Source: Pleurostoma richardsiae
Taxonomy: Eukaryota > Ascomycota > Sordariomycetes > Calosphaeriales > Pleurostomataceae
Assembly (NCBI GenBank): GCA_030052745.1
Contig: JANBVO010000024.1
Span: forward strand, 496,001 to 560,000
Length of the DNA: 64,000 nucleotides
Direction of reading: 5' to 3'
Every line of letters begins with the position of its first letter. Position 1 is the stretch's first letter. Shown piece after piece: positions 10,227-22,859 of this stretch. The translations under genes and the position numbers were made by a program. Under the pieces are notes generated by a model. That model was not told the origin of the DNA, made no database searches, and worked only from the letters and a program-made list of their open reading frames with translations.

Positions 10227-12458
10227 TCAGACAGCCTCCGTGGCCTTGTCGCCGGCCCGCCGCGGAATGCCAAACATCGGCGAGGAGCTGCTGGTACCAT
10301 TGCCGTTGCTGTTCTCCTTCTCGGTCTCGGGCTCGGCCAGCGGCGGCACGCGGTCGTCCTCGAAGTCCTCGCCGAGCGGAGCCGGCTGCGGCGCCCCGGT
10401 CGGGGCGAAGTGGCTCTTGGCCCTGATCTTAGGGCCGTAGATGTAGAAGACAATAGGAATGGGAATCATGGCGGCGGCGACGCAACCGAGCAGCGTGGAC
10501 GCCCACTCGATGCCCATGCCGTTGAACATGTAGGTGGAAAACAGCGGGAAACCGGCTCCGCAGAGCGAACGGAGGAAGGTGTTTCCTGCGATGGCAGAGG
10601 CGGCGCTGAGACGGGACGTTAGTCATTTCGTCGCCGTGACAATAACTGGAGAGTAGCAGGATAGCAACTTACAACATGAGGTAGGCGTCCACAAGGTAAT
10701 TGAGAGCCTGGAGGAAGATAGACATCAGGCCAAACCCGGTGAGCAGGCCAGACAGCGTAGGGACGATCCAGTGAACATCAGCACGGTAGCCTGACCAGCC
10801 AAACCAGAAGATGCCGCACGAGAATGAAATACCGCCGGCGATGACACTGGGCAGTCGCCACTCGGGAACTGGGACGCCGTTGTTGGCAGCCAGCTTGCGC
10901 TGGTACCAAGGCTGCTGCGCCAAGACGCTGACACCCGCGAAGAACTGGCCGGCGATCATTCCAAAGAAGGTGAGGCCTGCGATACCGGGGGTCATGTGGT
11001 GTATTCCCTGGAAGACGAACGGGTACGCAGTCAAGAAGAGGTAGAGGAGACCTGCACAAGAGCAAGGTTAGAATTTATCCAGGCTGGCTAGCGTGTTCAG
11101 AAACAGATGCTCCGCTTACCGTAGATGAAGGCCATGTAGATGGAGAGCAGGGTGACGATGGGCTCGAAGAAGAGAAGACGCAAGGGACGCGAAAAATTCT
11201 TCTGGATCAGCTCCCGGAAGTCGATCTCGATTTCGTCCTGCTTCGCGTGAATGCCCCAGTTCAGCGTCCTGCGCCGCAGCTCGGCGGCCTTGCTGACCAG
11301 GATGACCGGGGGGTACGTCTCGTCGAAGAACAAGAGGTCGACGATGAAGGCGAAGAAGCCCATGATGGCGACCAGGTACATGGTCCAGCGCCAGCCAAGG
11401 TAAGAGGTGGTGATGAAGCCTCCGATGAAGGGGCCGAGCAACGGACCCGTGAATACGGCCATCGAGAAGAGCGTAATTGCTATTCCACGGGTGGCGTTGT
11501 TGAACATGTCGGAGAAGACGGCGGCGACGACGGCCAGCGGGCAGGCTCCGCAGAAGCCGGCGAAGAATCGGCAGATCAATACCGTCTGGAGGTCTTTGCC
11601 GGTTGCGACACCAATCGAGAACACGGAGAAGCCGAACATAGCGACGACAATGGGCAGTTTCCGCCCTCTCAACTCAGACAGCGGTGCCCAGAGGGTAGGA
11701 CTGTGTAAATGGTGTTAGTACATGGATGAAATTGGTTCACCCAGGGTTATCCTCTCCCCGACTTACCCGAATGCAAAACCCAAGACGAAAAACGACACTC
11801 CCAGCAGGCCGACCTCCGAGGAGACATGGAACTGAGAACCCACGGCAGACGTGGCCGAGGAAAAGATACTGGAAGCGAACGCGGACGTCATGGTGGTATA
11901 TCCAAGCATGGCGGCAGTAACGAGCCTAGATGCGCGCAGCACATGATGTTAGTCCCCAACTGATGTTCGATCCGGCACAAAAGCAGCAGGAATCCCGAAG
12001 CCTTACTTCTTCCTAATCGGCCAATTCATGGCATGCAGCGGGTCGTCGGGCCCGTCGAACTCGACGACGTAGTCCTCCTGGTTCGGCAGCGGCGGGGGGT
12101 AGGGCTTGCCGGCGCCGAAGTTGGGCAGGGGCTTCCGGCTCTTGCGGCTGGTGAGCGAGCGACCGACGGTCGCGCTGTGCTGGCTCCTCTCGGTCGCGAT
12201 GCGGCTGAGCTCGGTGGGATGCCGCTCCAGGTCGCGCTGCGTCGACACGCGGCTCATGCCGATGGGCCTCCTGCTGGCGCTGCCACCCTCGGAGGACGAC
12301 GTCGAGACCGACGAGGCCGTCACCACCCGCTCGATCTCGTGGCTGGCCCGGCCGGGGAAGATCTGGTCCTGCTCCGCGGGGTGCTCCCGCGACGAGCGCG
12401 GGTGGGAGGTGGACGCCTCGAGCTCCACCTCCATCATCTGGCGGTCGACCTCGTCCAT
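10227..12458 (-). CDS. MFS transporter, DHA1 polyamine/drug type
   Basis: Five exons (12458-12007, 11925-11767, 11700-11120, 11051-10673, 10605-10227), 649 residues. A long hydrophilic N-terminus (~145 residues, Ser/Arg/Glu-rich, many likely phosphosites) ends in [14 protein letters not shown], the entry to TM1 seen in Tpo/Flr-like carriers. Membrane part: [18 protein letters not shown] (TM1), the loop signature [12 protein letters not shown] after TM2, [21 protein letters not shown] (TM4), [10 protein letters not shown] (TM5 motif C of drug:H+ antiporters) and WRWTMYL. The second half ends in TM12 [13 protein letters not shown] and an acidic-Ser tail. Family knowledge: plasma-membrane proton antiporters exporting polyamines or toxic compounds; the actual substrate cannot be read from sequence. 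A further in-frame ATG at 12569 could lengthen the N-terminus. Confidence 0.9.
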
Positions 12459-14767
12459 GGCGAGGTGTTGGTTGGTGTTGGTGCTGCTCGACAACGTATG
12501 TATGCCGGCCGGCGATGACGTATGAAGGTAAACAGAGGGGCTCGATCTGGTGACGGGAACACCGAGCACGGGATGCGTTTGTGTGGATGCGAAAGAGGAA
12601 TTGGTATTAGGAGTTACAAAGTTAAGGATAGGTAGAAGCTATGGAAGAAGTATACGAGGCAATGGCCCTTGGTTTCTGCCCTACGAGGAGGTGTTTTCCT
12701 TTAATAATAAAAATAATGAAGCAGCAAGGTGGATGGACAAGCTCTAGGATGGGGGGCGGAGCTCCAGTGCCAACTGGGAAAAGCAGAAAAGAAAAAAAAA
12801 AGTTTCTGTTATCAGTCATGGAAGGTACCTGGAAATGTTTACAAAGCGGCATGTAACGCACACGGAACCTTACCTTGTCCGCCGTACCTGCCAGCCCAGT
12901 GCCGGTCTAGCATGGGAAGATGCAAACGCCGATTAGTACTCTACAGTAGCGGACTGCGTAGCGCGCGCGAGGCCCTCGGACTCGGCCCTTCGCTCTTATA
13001 GCAATTCGGTTCTTACTGCGTGCGTCTCCCCTGGTGAATCACCGACACTAGGCCGTAGATGGAGAGCACGGGGCGAGATTGGGGGATCTGTGGATCACCC
13101 GCCTGGCTCCGTAGAAGCTGAGCCTCGCTTCCTCTCCAGCTAGAACCCACTCGGGCTCGCCTCTGTCCCCGTCGTCGCATGGTTGTGGCATGGGTATGGT
13201 GCACAGTCAGTGCCCAACCGTCCTGGCCGTGATCCTCGTTCCTCTCTGCCAGTAGCGAACGTGATCGGTGTCTTCTTGTCGACCGTTTCCCTCTGCTGCA
13301 GGATGCAGACTGCAATCCGCAATCCTCCTTCCTGCAATCAGCAGCTCCATTCCTGGGTTTGTTGTCAATGCTGACCGCATGCCAGCCGTGTGCGGCAGCT
13401 CATTGATGATCACTGATAGGCTCGGCCGCCCAGGCCGGTGTGGCTACGGTATACCCAGGACATTTTTTAGCTTCGGCGCGCCGCGTGTAGCCAGAAAATG
13501 CCGACCGGGGAGGTCCAGCCGCGGCCGGGGAGTTTGTGCAATGTGCGCGACGCCTTACTCATCGCCACATAATATGTAAGTCAGTGAGTGTTCCTGCTGC
13601 AGCCTCTGCAGGGGGGTGGGCTGCCTTTCTTCACCAAACTGGTGGTGGTCGATAATCATCCCGGATCTTGTGTCGCTGGTTGACAACTGGTTGGCAACTC
13701 GAGCCAGCCGAGGCGAGGCGATCTGCCCCTCGAACCCCAAGCAATGACCCCTCGTCGTTATCTGCGCCATCATCATCATCACCGTCATCATCCTCGCTTC
13801 CTCCATCTGCCAGATTACGTCAGTTGCCGGGGTCGCCAGCGCCCCCCTGGGTTGAAGCTTAATTGTGCTGCTCTGTCTTGGCTGGTCGGCGGCGGCGTTC
13901 CAGCCAAGTCGCGAACTTTCTATGCACAATGAGTAATTGCGGCATCGCACTTCGTACGCGTAACCCACTCACTGCCCACGAAGCCGTACAGCCCACGCAG
14001 CCGGGCAGGGCCACCTGCAAATTCGGAAAGCCGGAGTTAAGAGACCAAAAGCCAGGCCGGGCAAACCGGAGCATGCCGACACCGCAGACTGTACGGAGTA
14101 CTACGGTACACAATAGGGTGCTGTTCTGCTGGAAGAGACACTCGAAACTTTGCAGTCAGGGGGAGCCCTGCATGGAAATTTCCTGAGGCGGATTGGTAAT
14201 TCACCTGCTTCGACCCGTCATGGCGGGAACCCCGTCAAAAAGAGGAGCAGCAGGTGGGGAGGTGGATGAATTTGTCCTTCCAGAAGCACCAAAAGCACCA
14301 CAACGCGGAGCAAAGAAAATACGGGAAGACCGTGCATTGCCGAGACTTAGCCCGTGTCGCCGTCTCCCCCTGGTTCCGCGATGCCTTTGCCGTCGGGAAC
14401 AGCGCCGTGCCTATCCGCTGCGAGCCATGCCGCCATGTCATGTACTGTGTACTGCTATTATGGAGTCCCCAATGTCCCAATCTATATTCTATGGAGTCCG
14501 ATCTATAAAGCCTAGCCTCATACGATGTAGTGTAGGCGGTCTAGATACTGTGATGGAGCCTCAGTCCGTCAGAAACAAATGAAACCCCAGTCTAGGAGTA
14601 AATGAATGTATAATCAAGTCCGGTAGTACGCCCCTTAATGTACCGGAATCGGCCATTTTCTTCTATAATCCCAATCTCGATCATCTATCTGACCATCTAA
14701 AACCCCACAATACCGTCTATGTGTATGACTTGCCCAGCATCTGCCAGTCAGTCTCGGCCGTCGCCGT
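12459..14767. other. Intergenic, about 2.3 kb, no gene supported
   Basis: Nothing convincing was found. The stretch has several microsatellite-like patches, including a CAT/ATC run at 13768-13795, and A-rich runs near 12785-12800. It separates the MFS transporter promoter from the 3' end of the ABC transporter gene. Confidence 0.5.
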
Positions 14768-17700
14768 TCAGCTGGCCGTCTTGGTCGCCTTGGTCCTCAG
14801 CTTCATCATCAGGAACACCAGCGCATAAGAGCTGATGCAGAACAAGGCAGTGATTCCAACCTGAAAGAGGAACAGTCAGCAAAAAGAAAAAAAAAAGGCC
14901 CTGCAAATGGGGAACCGGGGCCGCGCGCTCGGGGGGGGAGGGGGGGCCTCACATCTCTCCATCCGTAGTACCGCGCATTGATGTTCAGGCTCTTCATGTA
15001 GTCCGCCCCGGTGCTGTACGCGCAGTAGTCGCACGAGGTGGTGCTGCCGGGGTCGGTCACGTACCCGGCGTTCTTCGCCAGGAAGTCGGCCATGTAGTCG
15101 CCGCAGGTGCTGTTGGCCGGGAGCGGGATCGAGGTGACCTCGTCGGGCTTGCACTTGACGTCGGCGTCCCAGATGACCGGTTCCAGGAGGCCGCCCATGA
15201 GGTAGGTGAAGGGGTTGAGCCAGTAGAGCCAGTAGCGCCAGAAGGTCGGGATCAGGGAGTAGGGGACCACGACGCCGCAGAAGCTGACGAGGGCAGCGCC
15301 GAGGATGAGCGGGTTGGCGAGGGCGGCGAAGTAGTCGTTTGGAGAGTAGGCGGCGATGGCCTAGAGGCCATCAGCTTGGGAAGACATGCAATGGGAGGTG
15401 TAGGTTCGAATAAGAGGAGGCTTACCTGGCCGATGGAGGTGTAAAGGAATTCGTACACTACAGGACGGGTCAGTCACTCCTGCGTCGAAATACCATCCTC
15501 ATCACCATATAACAGGTAGGTAGGTAGGCACTCACATATCATCTGGAAGTACACTTGGCCCGACGCGCTGGCTTTGACCGGGAATCCGGCCGTGAAGTAC
15601 CAGCAGACGAAGTACAGCGTTGCGCAGACAATCAGGATCGGAATCTCTGACACGGTCTGCGCGGATATGAATGCAAGCCAGTGGTATGTCTTGGACTTCT
15701 TCTCGCGGGTTTCGAACAGGTCTCTGTTGCGGATGAAGAAGGGCTGCAGCTGGTTGATGCATCCAGGGGCGACGAAGACGAAGTTGAAGACGGCCATGAG
15801 GCGCAGCTGGAGGTCGAAGGAGCCGTTACCGATCATCCAGAAAGTGAAGCCCCCAAATAGCGAATTGGTGATGTGCAGGAACATCTTGTTCCACACGTAG
15901 TCCGGGTTGCGCCACAGGGCGACCAGTTGCCGCTGGGTGACGATGCGGATTTGGTAGAGGACCGGGGTCGCGAAGTCGTTCACATCGTCGTCGGAAATGC
16001 TGGCAGTCGTAGTTGCAGCAGTCCCGGCCTTGTGGCTCGCTACTTCGGGGGACGAGCTGTTGAGGGTGTCCAACTCAGCCATGGTACGTTTGTACTCTTC
16101 GGACTCGAGCCACTGCTGTGGCCAGTCGACGTCGGTGCCGAAGCGGCCCTGGACAACGTCGACGATGTGCTCCGCCGGGTTCACCTCCGGGCCACAGGGA
16201 GCACCCTTGCGGGCGAAGTAGTCCAGAAGGATGGACGAGTTCTCGCCGGTCGGGCCGAAGTACGTGGTCCTCCCTCCCCTTGCGAGCAGGAGCAGGACAT
16301 CAAAATTCTCAAACAGGGTTGCAGACGGCTGGTGGATTGTGCAGACAACAGTCTGGCCTGAGGCGGCCAGCTTCCGCATGAATCTGCAGATCTGGTAGGC
16401 AGACTGGCCGTCGAGACCAGACGTCGGTTCGTCCAGGAACAGCAAGGACGGCTTCGCAACAAGCTCGACGGCGAGAGTCAGCCTCTTCCGCTGCTCGATA
16501 GAAAGTCCCTCGCCAGGGGTTCCAATGACGGCGTGTTGAAGTGGAGTCAGCTCCAAAAGATCCATGACACGGCGGACATACTCTTGCTTGTCGATGTCCG
16601 GGACACTCGAGGGCTGCCGGAGCCGGGCAGAGAAGAGAAGAGCTTCCCAGACGGTAGCGGTCGGCTCGTGCACGTCATTCTGCTCGCAGTATCCCGTGGT
16701 GCGCTGGAAACTGATGCCCTGCGGCTTGCCGTTGACCATGATGCTGCCCTCGATCCTGCCGCTATCCTTCCTCTGCGCAAGAACATCCATCAGCGTGGTC
16801 TTCCCGGCACCGGAACTGCCCATGAGCGCCACCAGCTGCCCTGGCTTAACGTATCCGGAAACTTTCTGGAGTAGTTGCTTCTCTTGTCCCTCATGGTGTA
16901 CAAAGTAAGAGATGTCCTTGAATGTGAAGACAGTGGAGCCGGCGGATATGTGATCCGCCTCTTCGGGCGGGCTCGGTGTCTCCGCCTTCTCAGCGTCCTT
17001 CTCCTTGATCTGCTTCCGGTAGCTTCGACGGCTGTACAGAACCTTGGAGCCGGAACCGCTGTGGAGGTTGACCTCGAACGCGACAGCTGTGGAGACGGCG
17101 AAGAAGATCCAGAAGCCAATGATGATTCCGACATTTCTCCAGATATGGCTTGACTTGGCTGCATACCTGAACGCAACGTACTGCTCTCCGTCGATGATCG
17201 GATCGCCAGGCGCAGAGCCCTGGACGGTGCAGCTTCGGTACTCATTTTCTAGGTATGACGGACCGTAAGGGACATACTGGGGCGCGACACACTCCATCGT
17301 GCGACTGCCCATCTCGCTAGCCATTACTGCTTCGAAGGCGTATGTAGGAGGGTTGATATAGGCAATCCAGCGGAACCACGGATGCATGCTCGTAGTCGGG
17401 ATGAGGTATCCTGCAGGCGACAGGTAAGCATGTCTATGTATATGCCGCATGGTGGGCAGGGCCCGATTTACCAGAATACATCATCATGACCATGGTCACG
17501 AATCCACTGAGCTGAGATGCCACGCCGAAATGCCTGCACCACGCTCCGATGCTTCGATAGAGCGAGGTGAAGGCGAGGGCGGAGACGTAAAACACGAACC
17601 ACAGTGTGAAGAAATTCCCGGCGTCGTTCCTATGGAAGCCGACCATGAAGTAGTAGGCCAGCTCAAAAAGGCTGTACATGAAGAAGACGATGGGAACGTC

Positions 17701-19470
17701 CGTAATGACACATGCCACGGCGTATGCTGCCGGCCGGTTGAAAGCGAGAAGCTTGTGCCTCGTCAAGATTGGTCTCCCCATGAACGAGGCAACAGTTTCT
17801 GACATCATATTCATAGCCCACAGCATGATGGGATAGAAGAGGGCTCCAGGCCGAGTGAAGATAGACTGGCTGGTGTTGGGAAGATTGTAGCACAGACTAC
17901 CAGTAACGAGGGCCATGATGATGGAGGAGGCGATCTGCAGTGCGTTGGACCAGCGATCTCCCCATAGGATCTCAAACTGTCTGCGCCGCGGTCAACCCTA
18001 GTTCAAACAAGAAGCCACAGACGGACATACCTCTTTGCCAACGCTATCACTTGCTTAGAGAAGGAAGCGTGATACGGGCTCCCGTTTCGCGACAGGAACC
18101 CCAAAGTGCGGTTCTTCTCCAGGTCGCGGACCGCCTTGAGGTCTTCGATTTCACGGGCGAGCAAATGCTCCGGTCTCGATGCCATCTCCCTCGTCATCCT
18201 ATTGAAAACCGCACTCGACTTGTAGCGAGTCTCGAACTCCTCCGCTGTGTTGGGTACATGGTCCTCGTAGCCTGGAGCAATCGTTCGTTCGGTGTGGACA
18301 GCAACGGCTGTGAGGAAGTCGGCGATGTTGGCCCCTGGGGCGCACACGAAGCCCATGTCCTCGAAATACTTGCGAGCATCTGGCGCCGGCCCGTAGTAGA
18401 TCTCCCGGCCCTCAGCGAGGACAAGGACCTTGTCGAAGAAGTTGAATATGCCATTGCCTGCTTGGTACAACGTCGCGATAATTGTCTTCTCTTCCTCGTC
18501 TGCAGATCGGCGCAGGACGCGGGCAAAATCGAGAGCGTTACTGGCGTCGAGACCCCTGGTTGAATTGTCCCAACACTGCAACGGAGCCTTGTTGACTGGT
18601 CAGCAGGGCTTCAGGAACATGGGTAAGTGGGCGTCCACATACCTGCGTGGCCATCACCTCGGCCAGGGACACTCTCTTCCTCTCACCACCCGAGACGCCC
18701 CTGATGAATTCGTTCCCGACCATTGTATCCTTGGTGTGAGCGATGCCGAGGGACGTGAGAATCTCCTCTCTGGTGTGCGAGACATAGTCGCTCTTGTCTT
18801 GCAGATGCTCTGGTCTGGTTCCCGGCAGCTTGGTAGACGTGGCAAAGCCAACAGTCTGGCCAACGGTGAGCGTCGGGAAGTGCAAGTCCTCTGAGGCGAG
18901 TCAGCACGGCTATGTTCGGGATATCACTCTCGCTGTTCCTCCTTACCTTCGGTGTTCATGACGATGTGTTGACGGAACTCCTTTGCTTGCTTGGGGCCAA
19001 TATTACCGTAGCGGACCTCGCCCGTGACGGCAGGAAACTCGTGGCGATGGTTGGCGATGACCTTCAGTAGGGAAGTACAGCCAGATCCAGGCCGTCCCAA
19101 GACGAGCAGCTGGAAGAACACACGTTAGATATCACCAAGGCCAAGAAAGCATTGCCAGGATAAGGGCGAGGGCCTCACCATCTCGCCGGGGCAGACTTGG
19201 CCAGTGACCCCCTGAAGAATGGGCTGCAACGCGGGTTAGTATCTTGGCCATGGGAGAGGGAGCAGTTTGGGAGAAACAGACCCTCTTCGAGTTGTGTCCC
19301 TTGCAGGGGATCCAATCTGTGACCACAGACATCAGGGTCGGCGCAAAGTCCTCGCCCTGGCCATGCACATCGATGCCGACATCCTGAAAGGTGACGGTTA
19401 GGCGCTTCTGCGGCTCCTGGCGGGTGTCATTGACGCCGTAAACGGTCTGGTCGCTGTCTGACACATCCAT
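14768..19470 (-). CDS. Pleiotropic drug resistance (PDR/ABCG) ABC transporter, full-size
   Basis: Ten exons (19470-19282, 19223-19179, 19109-18947, 18890-18643, 18587-18031, 17980-17472, 17410-15536, 15457-15426, 15360-14953, 14860-14768) total 4119 nt, 1372 residues, near the family's usual length, with the reverse order NBD-TMD-NBD-TMD. NBD1 has the PDR-type Walker [11 protein letters not shown] (Cys where Lys is usual), signature [10 protein letters not shown] and Walker [19 protein letters not shown]1 follows ([24 protein letters not shown]). NBD2 has canonical GSSGAGKTT and [15 protein letters not shown] with the degenerate signature [13 protein letters not shown]2 ends in a Cys-rich extracellular loop ([12 protein letters not shown]) and a last span. 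Such pumps export azoles and other hydrophobic toxins at the plasma membrane. Exon 8 is only 32 nt. Head-to-head with a Zn2Cys6 regulator, about 960 bp apart. The start is the first ATG in a frame that stays open upstream. Confidence 0.93.
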
Positions 19471-20002
19471 GATGCAGGGAGATGTCAATGGAACCGTCAA
19501 CCATGTCAGCTTCCAGCTCCCAAGAAGCCAAGATGACCTCGCGAGCCACGATCGTAGATATATCAAGTCATTGGGGCTGCCGGCAGTCACGGCGTGGAGT
19601 CGCGGCCTGCATCTCGGATTTACGGTGTACGGTAATCCGTCCAAGACGCAGCTTAAGCGGCAGCAACCAGATACAGCAATCCACAATCCAGTGGGCCAGT
19701 ATCCGCCGAGTGCACAAAGTAAGGCCGTAGGCGCAAGGCAAGTTGCCGAAGAAGAGCTGACGATGTACGGGGGAAGCGCTTGTCTTGAGCCTCACGCCTC
19801 CAAGCTGTAGGTAGAGTACCATCCTGGCTGGCGTATCCCTCATCCCCAAGTCGCTCACGCGGTTTTGAAGAAACTAAAGTGACCAACAGTTGGATTTGTC
19901 CTTCCGACACTCCTGTTGATAGATTCATGTCTCCCTAGGTCTGGACGGGACCGGACTTGCTACCACCGCTTGGTTGGGCCGTCGCTGGCCAGCCCATCAT
20001 GA

Positions 20003-20026
20003 AGGGTGCCTTCTCAGAGGCACCCT
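20003..20026. repeat. 9-bp perfect inverted repeat with 6-nt loop
   Basis: The arms agggtgcct and aggcaccct are exact reverse complements around tctcag. It lies in the shared ABC transporter/regulator promoter and could be a dimeric protein site or a chance hairpin. Confidence 0.6.
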
Positions 20027-20189
20027 GGCTGGCTACGCAAATCATCCTCTTAGAGCGGCCTAGCACGCACTATGACCTTAATTGCGCGCTTTGAAATCAG
20101 AAACCCAATTAACTTAGAAGTGTAGAGGCTGCACAGCCGATCGTGGTGTCTTCGGCCAGCAAGTTACACCTATCATAGGAGGAGTATCT

Positions 20190-20213
20190 GCGGATTTACA
20201 CGCGGATTTACAC
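20190..20213 (+). repeat. Tandem 12-bp repeat carrying CGG triplets
   Basis: Two exact head-to-tail copies of gcggatttacac, followed by gaaacgg. The CGG triplets are spaced one unit apart on the same strand, as in some direct-repeat Zn2Cys6 sites. Confidence 0.7.
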
Positions 20214-20429
20214 GAAACGGAAATACAAACAAGCCGATAGGCTTTTCCAAATTCGCCTCCTCTGTTTGTTCACACAGCAAAATGACTCGTGCCTCGGATT
20301 AACAGTATTAAGGTCAAAGGAGGTAGTAACCATCCTGGACAATTCCGCCTCCGGCTTCCATTGGCCTTCCGCCCGTCACTGTAACACACTCGAATACATT
20401 CCCCGTATACACAGGTGCGCACCCAAGCG

Positions 20430-22859
20430 ATGAACCGCAGCGCCGGGAAGATCTGCCGAGCCTGCGAGCCGTGCCGCCGGCGCAAGATTCGATGCAGCGG
20501 CGAGCGCCCGTGCCAGCATGCCTTCTGCCAGGCCAATCCCTCCGAGTGCCGGTACCGCACCAAAGCCCGCATCAGGGGCTCCCTCAAGGCGGTTATGAGC
20601 CACAGCACCGCGCTAAACAGCCCGGCGCAATCACATGTCTCCTCACGGGCGCAGACGGCCGAGCTACCCTCCGACGCCGGCCGGCCCGAGGGCCCGGAGT
20701 TGGTACCGGCGGCTGCCGGACCCGGACCCGGACCCATCGGCCCCGTAAGCCCGGAGCACAGCGTTTACAACAGCATCACCGCCACGCACCACGCACCCAA
20801 GGCAACCGACAGCTCGCAGCTCTTCTACGGCGCATCGTCCAATTTCGCCTTCCTGCACCAGGTCCACCGGGGCATCCTCCAAAATGCTCCCGCTCACAAC
20901 CAGCCGCGGCACCGCGAGGTCCAGGAAGGCGGGCCGCTGCTTGACATGTTCATGCAGCGGACGCTGTTCTTCGGCACGCCGTCGCGCATTGATGCCGAGG
21001 TGATCCGGCCGGCTGCCTCGCTACAGTACATACCCCAGGCTCAGGCCCGGGTCTTCCTGGACCATTTCAAGATCGTATACCCGGTCCGCCTGCCTTTTTT
21101 CACCTCCGCCGAGCTGGAGGGCTTCTTACGCGATCTGTATAGCGATGAGAACGGCCCGGACAAGAGTGTCCTGTTGCCGCAGACCAAGGCCGTCTTCTTC
21201 GCCGTGCTGGCCCTCGGTGCACTGTGCACACCGGACACTAACGCGGCCGAGATACTCATGATGAAGGCCAAGTGCGAGGTGGTCATGTATGACGACGCCG
21301 TAACGCTACAGATGCTGCAGCTCTCACTTCTCATGTCCGGATACCAACTAGACATGGGCCGACCCAACTCAGCTTACCTCCATCTAGGCGTGGCGTGCCG
21401 GAAGGCGTTTGCGCTGGGCTTGCACAAGGAGACAGCGTCGACAATCGACAGTGAAGAAACCCTGGACAAGCAGCGGGCTACTCTCTGGAGTCTGTACTGC
21501 CACGAGACGTAAGTGCGGTTGTTGGTCTTGGGCGGTGTCCCTGCTTGAACCTTGGCCAATCTAACTGCGACACAGCTTGATGTCTCTAGTGCTGGGCAGA
21601 AAGTCCGCCCTGAAGATGAGCGACATCTCTTGCCCGATGCCCAAGGGGCGGCCGGAAATTGTGAGGTTCTGCCGACTCTCCAGCATCATTGAGGAAGCTG
21701 TGGACACGATATACGGCCGCCGGTCCGAGTCCCTCCTCCAGCTCTATGAGAAAGCTGAGGCGGTGCACGTACGACTGCTCCAATGTGCCGAGGAGTTCGG
21801 CATTGCGTCGGCGAGTACAGGCCAAAATAGTGGCCAGCTTGACGACCTAGGATCGCTGATGCTGCATAACTGTAAGGAATGAAACCTTTCAACGTGGTGG
21901 GAACAACCTTTTCTGACCTTAGGCTAGGGTACTATCTTGCCGTCATGCTCGTCTTCAGGCCCTTTCTCGTTGCCGAATCCGCGCTGCGCTCCGCCGGAAG
22001 TGCCGCGCACGACGAGAAGATGTGGCTGCGACACGCGTGTAGGTGCGCCGTCGACGCGGCACAAGACTCCATCGCCTTTACCAGCAGCATGATGCGAAAA
22101 TTGGACCTGATGAGCACGGTTCGTCCAGCCTCTCCTGGGTCGTCCTTGAGCCTGATCTCTTGATGTGCTGACGGATGTGAAACCCAGACGGTGCGGCTCA
22201 ATGGGTTCTTCTTCGACGCATGTTGTGCTGTCCTTCTTTACGATATCGTCTCTCACCCATCCAAGTACACCTTCAACCTGGAGTATATACAGACCGCGAT
22301 CCACTGCCTGAAGACGATGGTCCATGATGAACCCCTGACGACGACCACTGGCTCAATCGAGACGGTGCTCAAGGCGGTGGAGATGTCTATCTCGCAGCAG
22401 CAACAACAGAGACAGCAGCAGCAGCAGCAACACGACCACCACCCGCCGCAACCGTTGCAAACCCTCCTCGGCACACCGGCATCCACCTCCAGCCCCAGTA
22501 CTCAGCCCGAGCAGCGCCCAGTTCAACCGGCCGGCGGAATCCAATTTGCTTCGTCCCTCGGCACGTCCCTCGGCACCCACTGGCTCCCGATGAGCAACGA
22601 CGAGGTGATCCTCTTCAGCGACCGCTCTCTGCCCCATCAGCAACCCGGCAGCATGCAGCAGGAGCTGGGGCCGCACCAAGCGCCCGCGGCTGGCCCCGGT
22701 TGCGGTGAGCAGGACGCGACGGCGGCGCCGCTCGACTTCTTCTCCAGCCTCAACCTGGACGTGCTCACGACGGACTTGCTCAACTTCTTCCCTGTCGGCG
22801 TCACGACGCCAGAGGGCGTCACGACGCCCGTGGTCGGCAGCGAGGCGCCGGTTCCATGA
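20430..22859 (+). CDS. Zn2Cys6 transcription factor with fungal-specific TF domain
   Basis: Four exons (20430-21508, 21576-21871, 21928-22118, 22188-22859), 745 residues. The binuclear zinc cluster starts at residue 9: cysteines at about 9, 12, 15, 22, 28, 33 and 40. Taking 12-15-22-28-33-40 the spacing is CX2CX6CX5CX4CX6C, with X4 where X2 is usual. RRRK between cysteines 2 and 3 is the normal DNA-contact stretch. The middle region (PQAQARVFLDHFKIVYPVRL, then YLHLGVACRKAFALGLHKE with the G.A.R.A..LGLH pattern) is the fungal_trans domain. The C-terminus has a Gln-rich tract (about 22396-22430) and a TTPEGVTTPVV repeat, likely activation sequence. It is divergent from the PDR transporter and may regulate it. 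The start is the ATG directly before the cluster. Confidence 0.9.
22396..22431 (+). repeat. CAG/CAA tract inside the Zn2Cys6 gene
   Basis: It encodes an almost pure Gln run interrupted by one Arg, in the last exon; likely length-variable between strains. Confidence 0.8.

Larger units (their letters stand above)
19471..20429. promoter_or_regulatory. Divergent promoter region between ABC transporter and Zn2Cys6 regulator
   Basis: This ~960 bp space is shared by two divergent genes. It holds a 9-bp perfect stem with a 6-nt loop at 20003-20026 and a 12-bp unit repeated twice in tandem at 20190-20213, which places CGG triplets at 20191, 20203 and 20218. Zn2Cys6 proteins usually bind CGG triplets, so binding by the neighbouring regulator is a reasonable inference but not shown. 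Confidence 0.45.
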
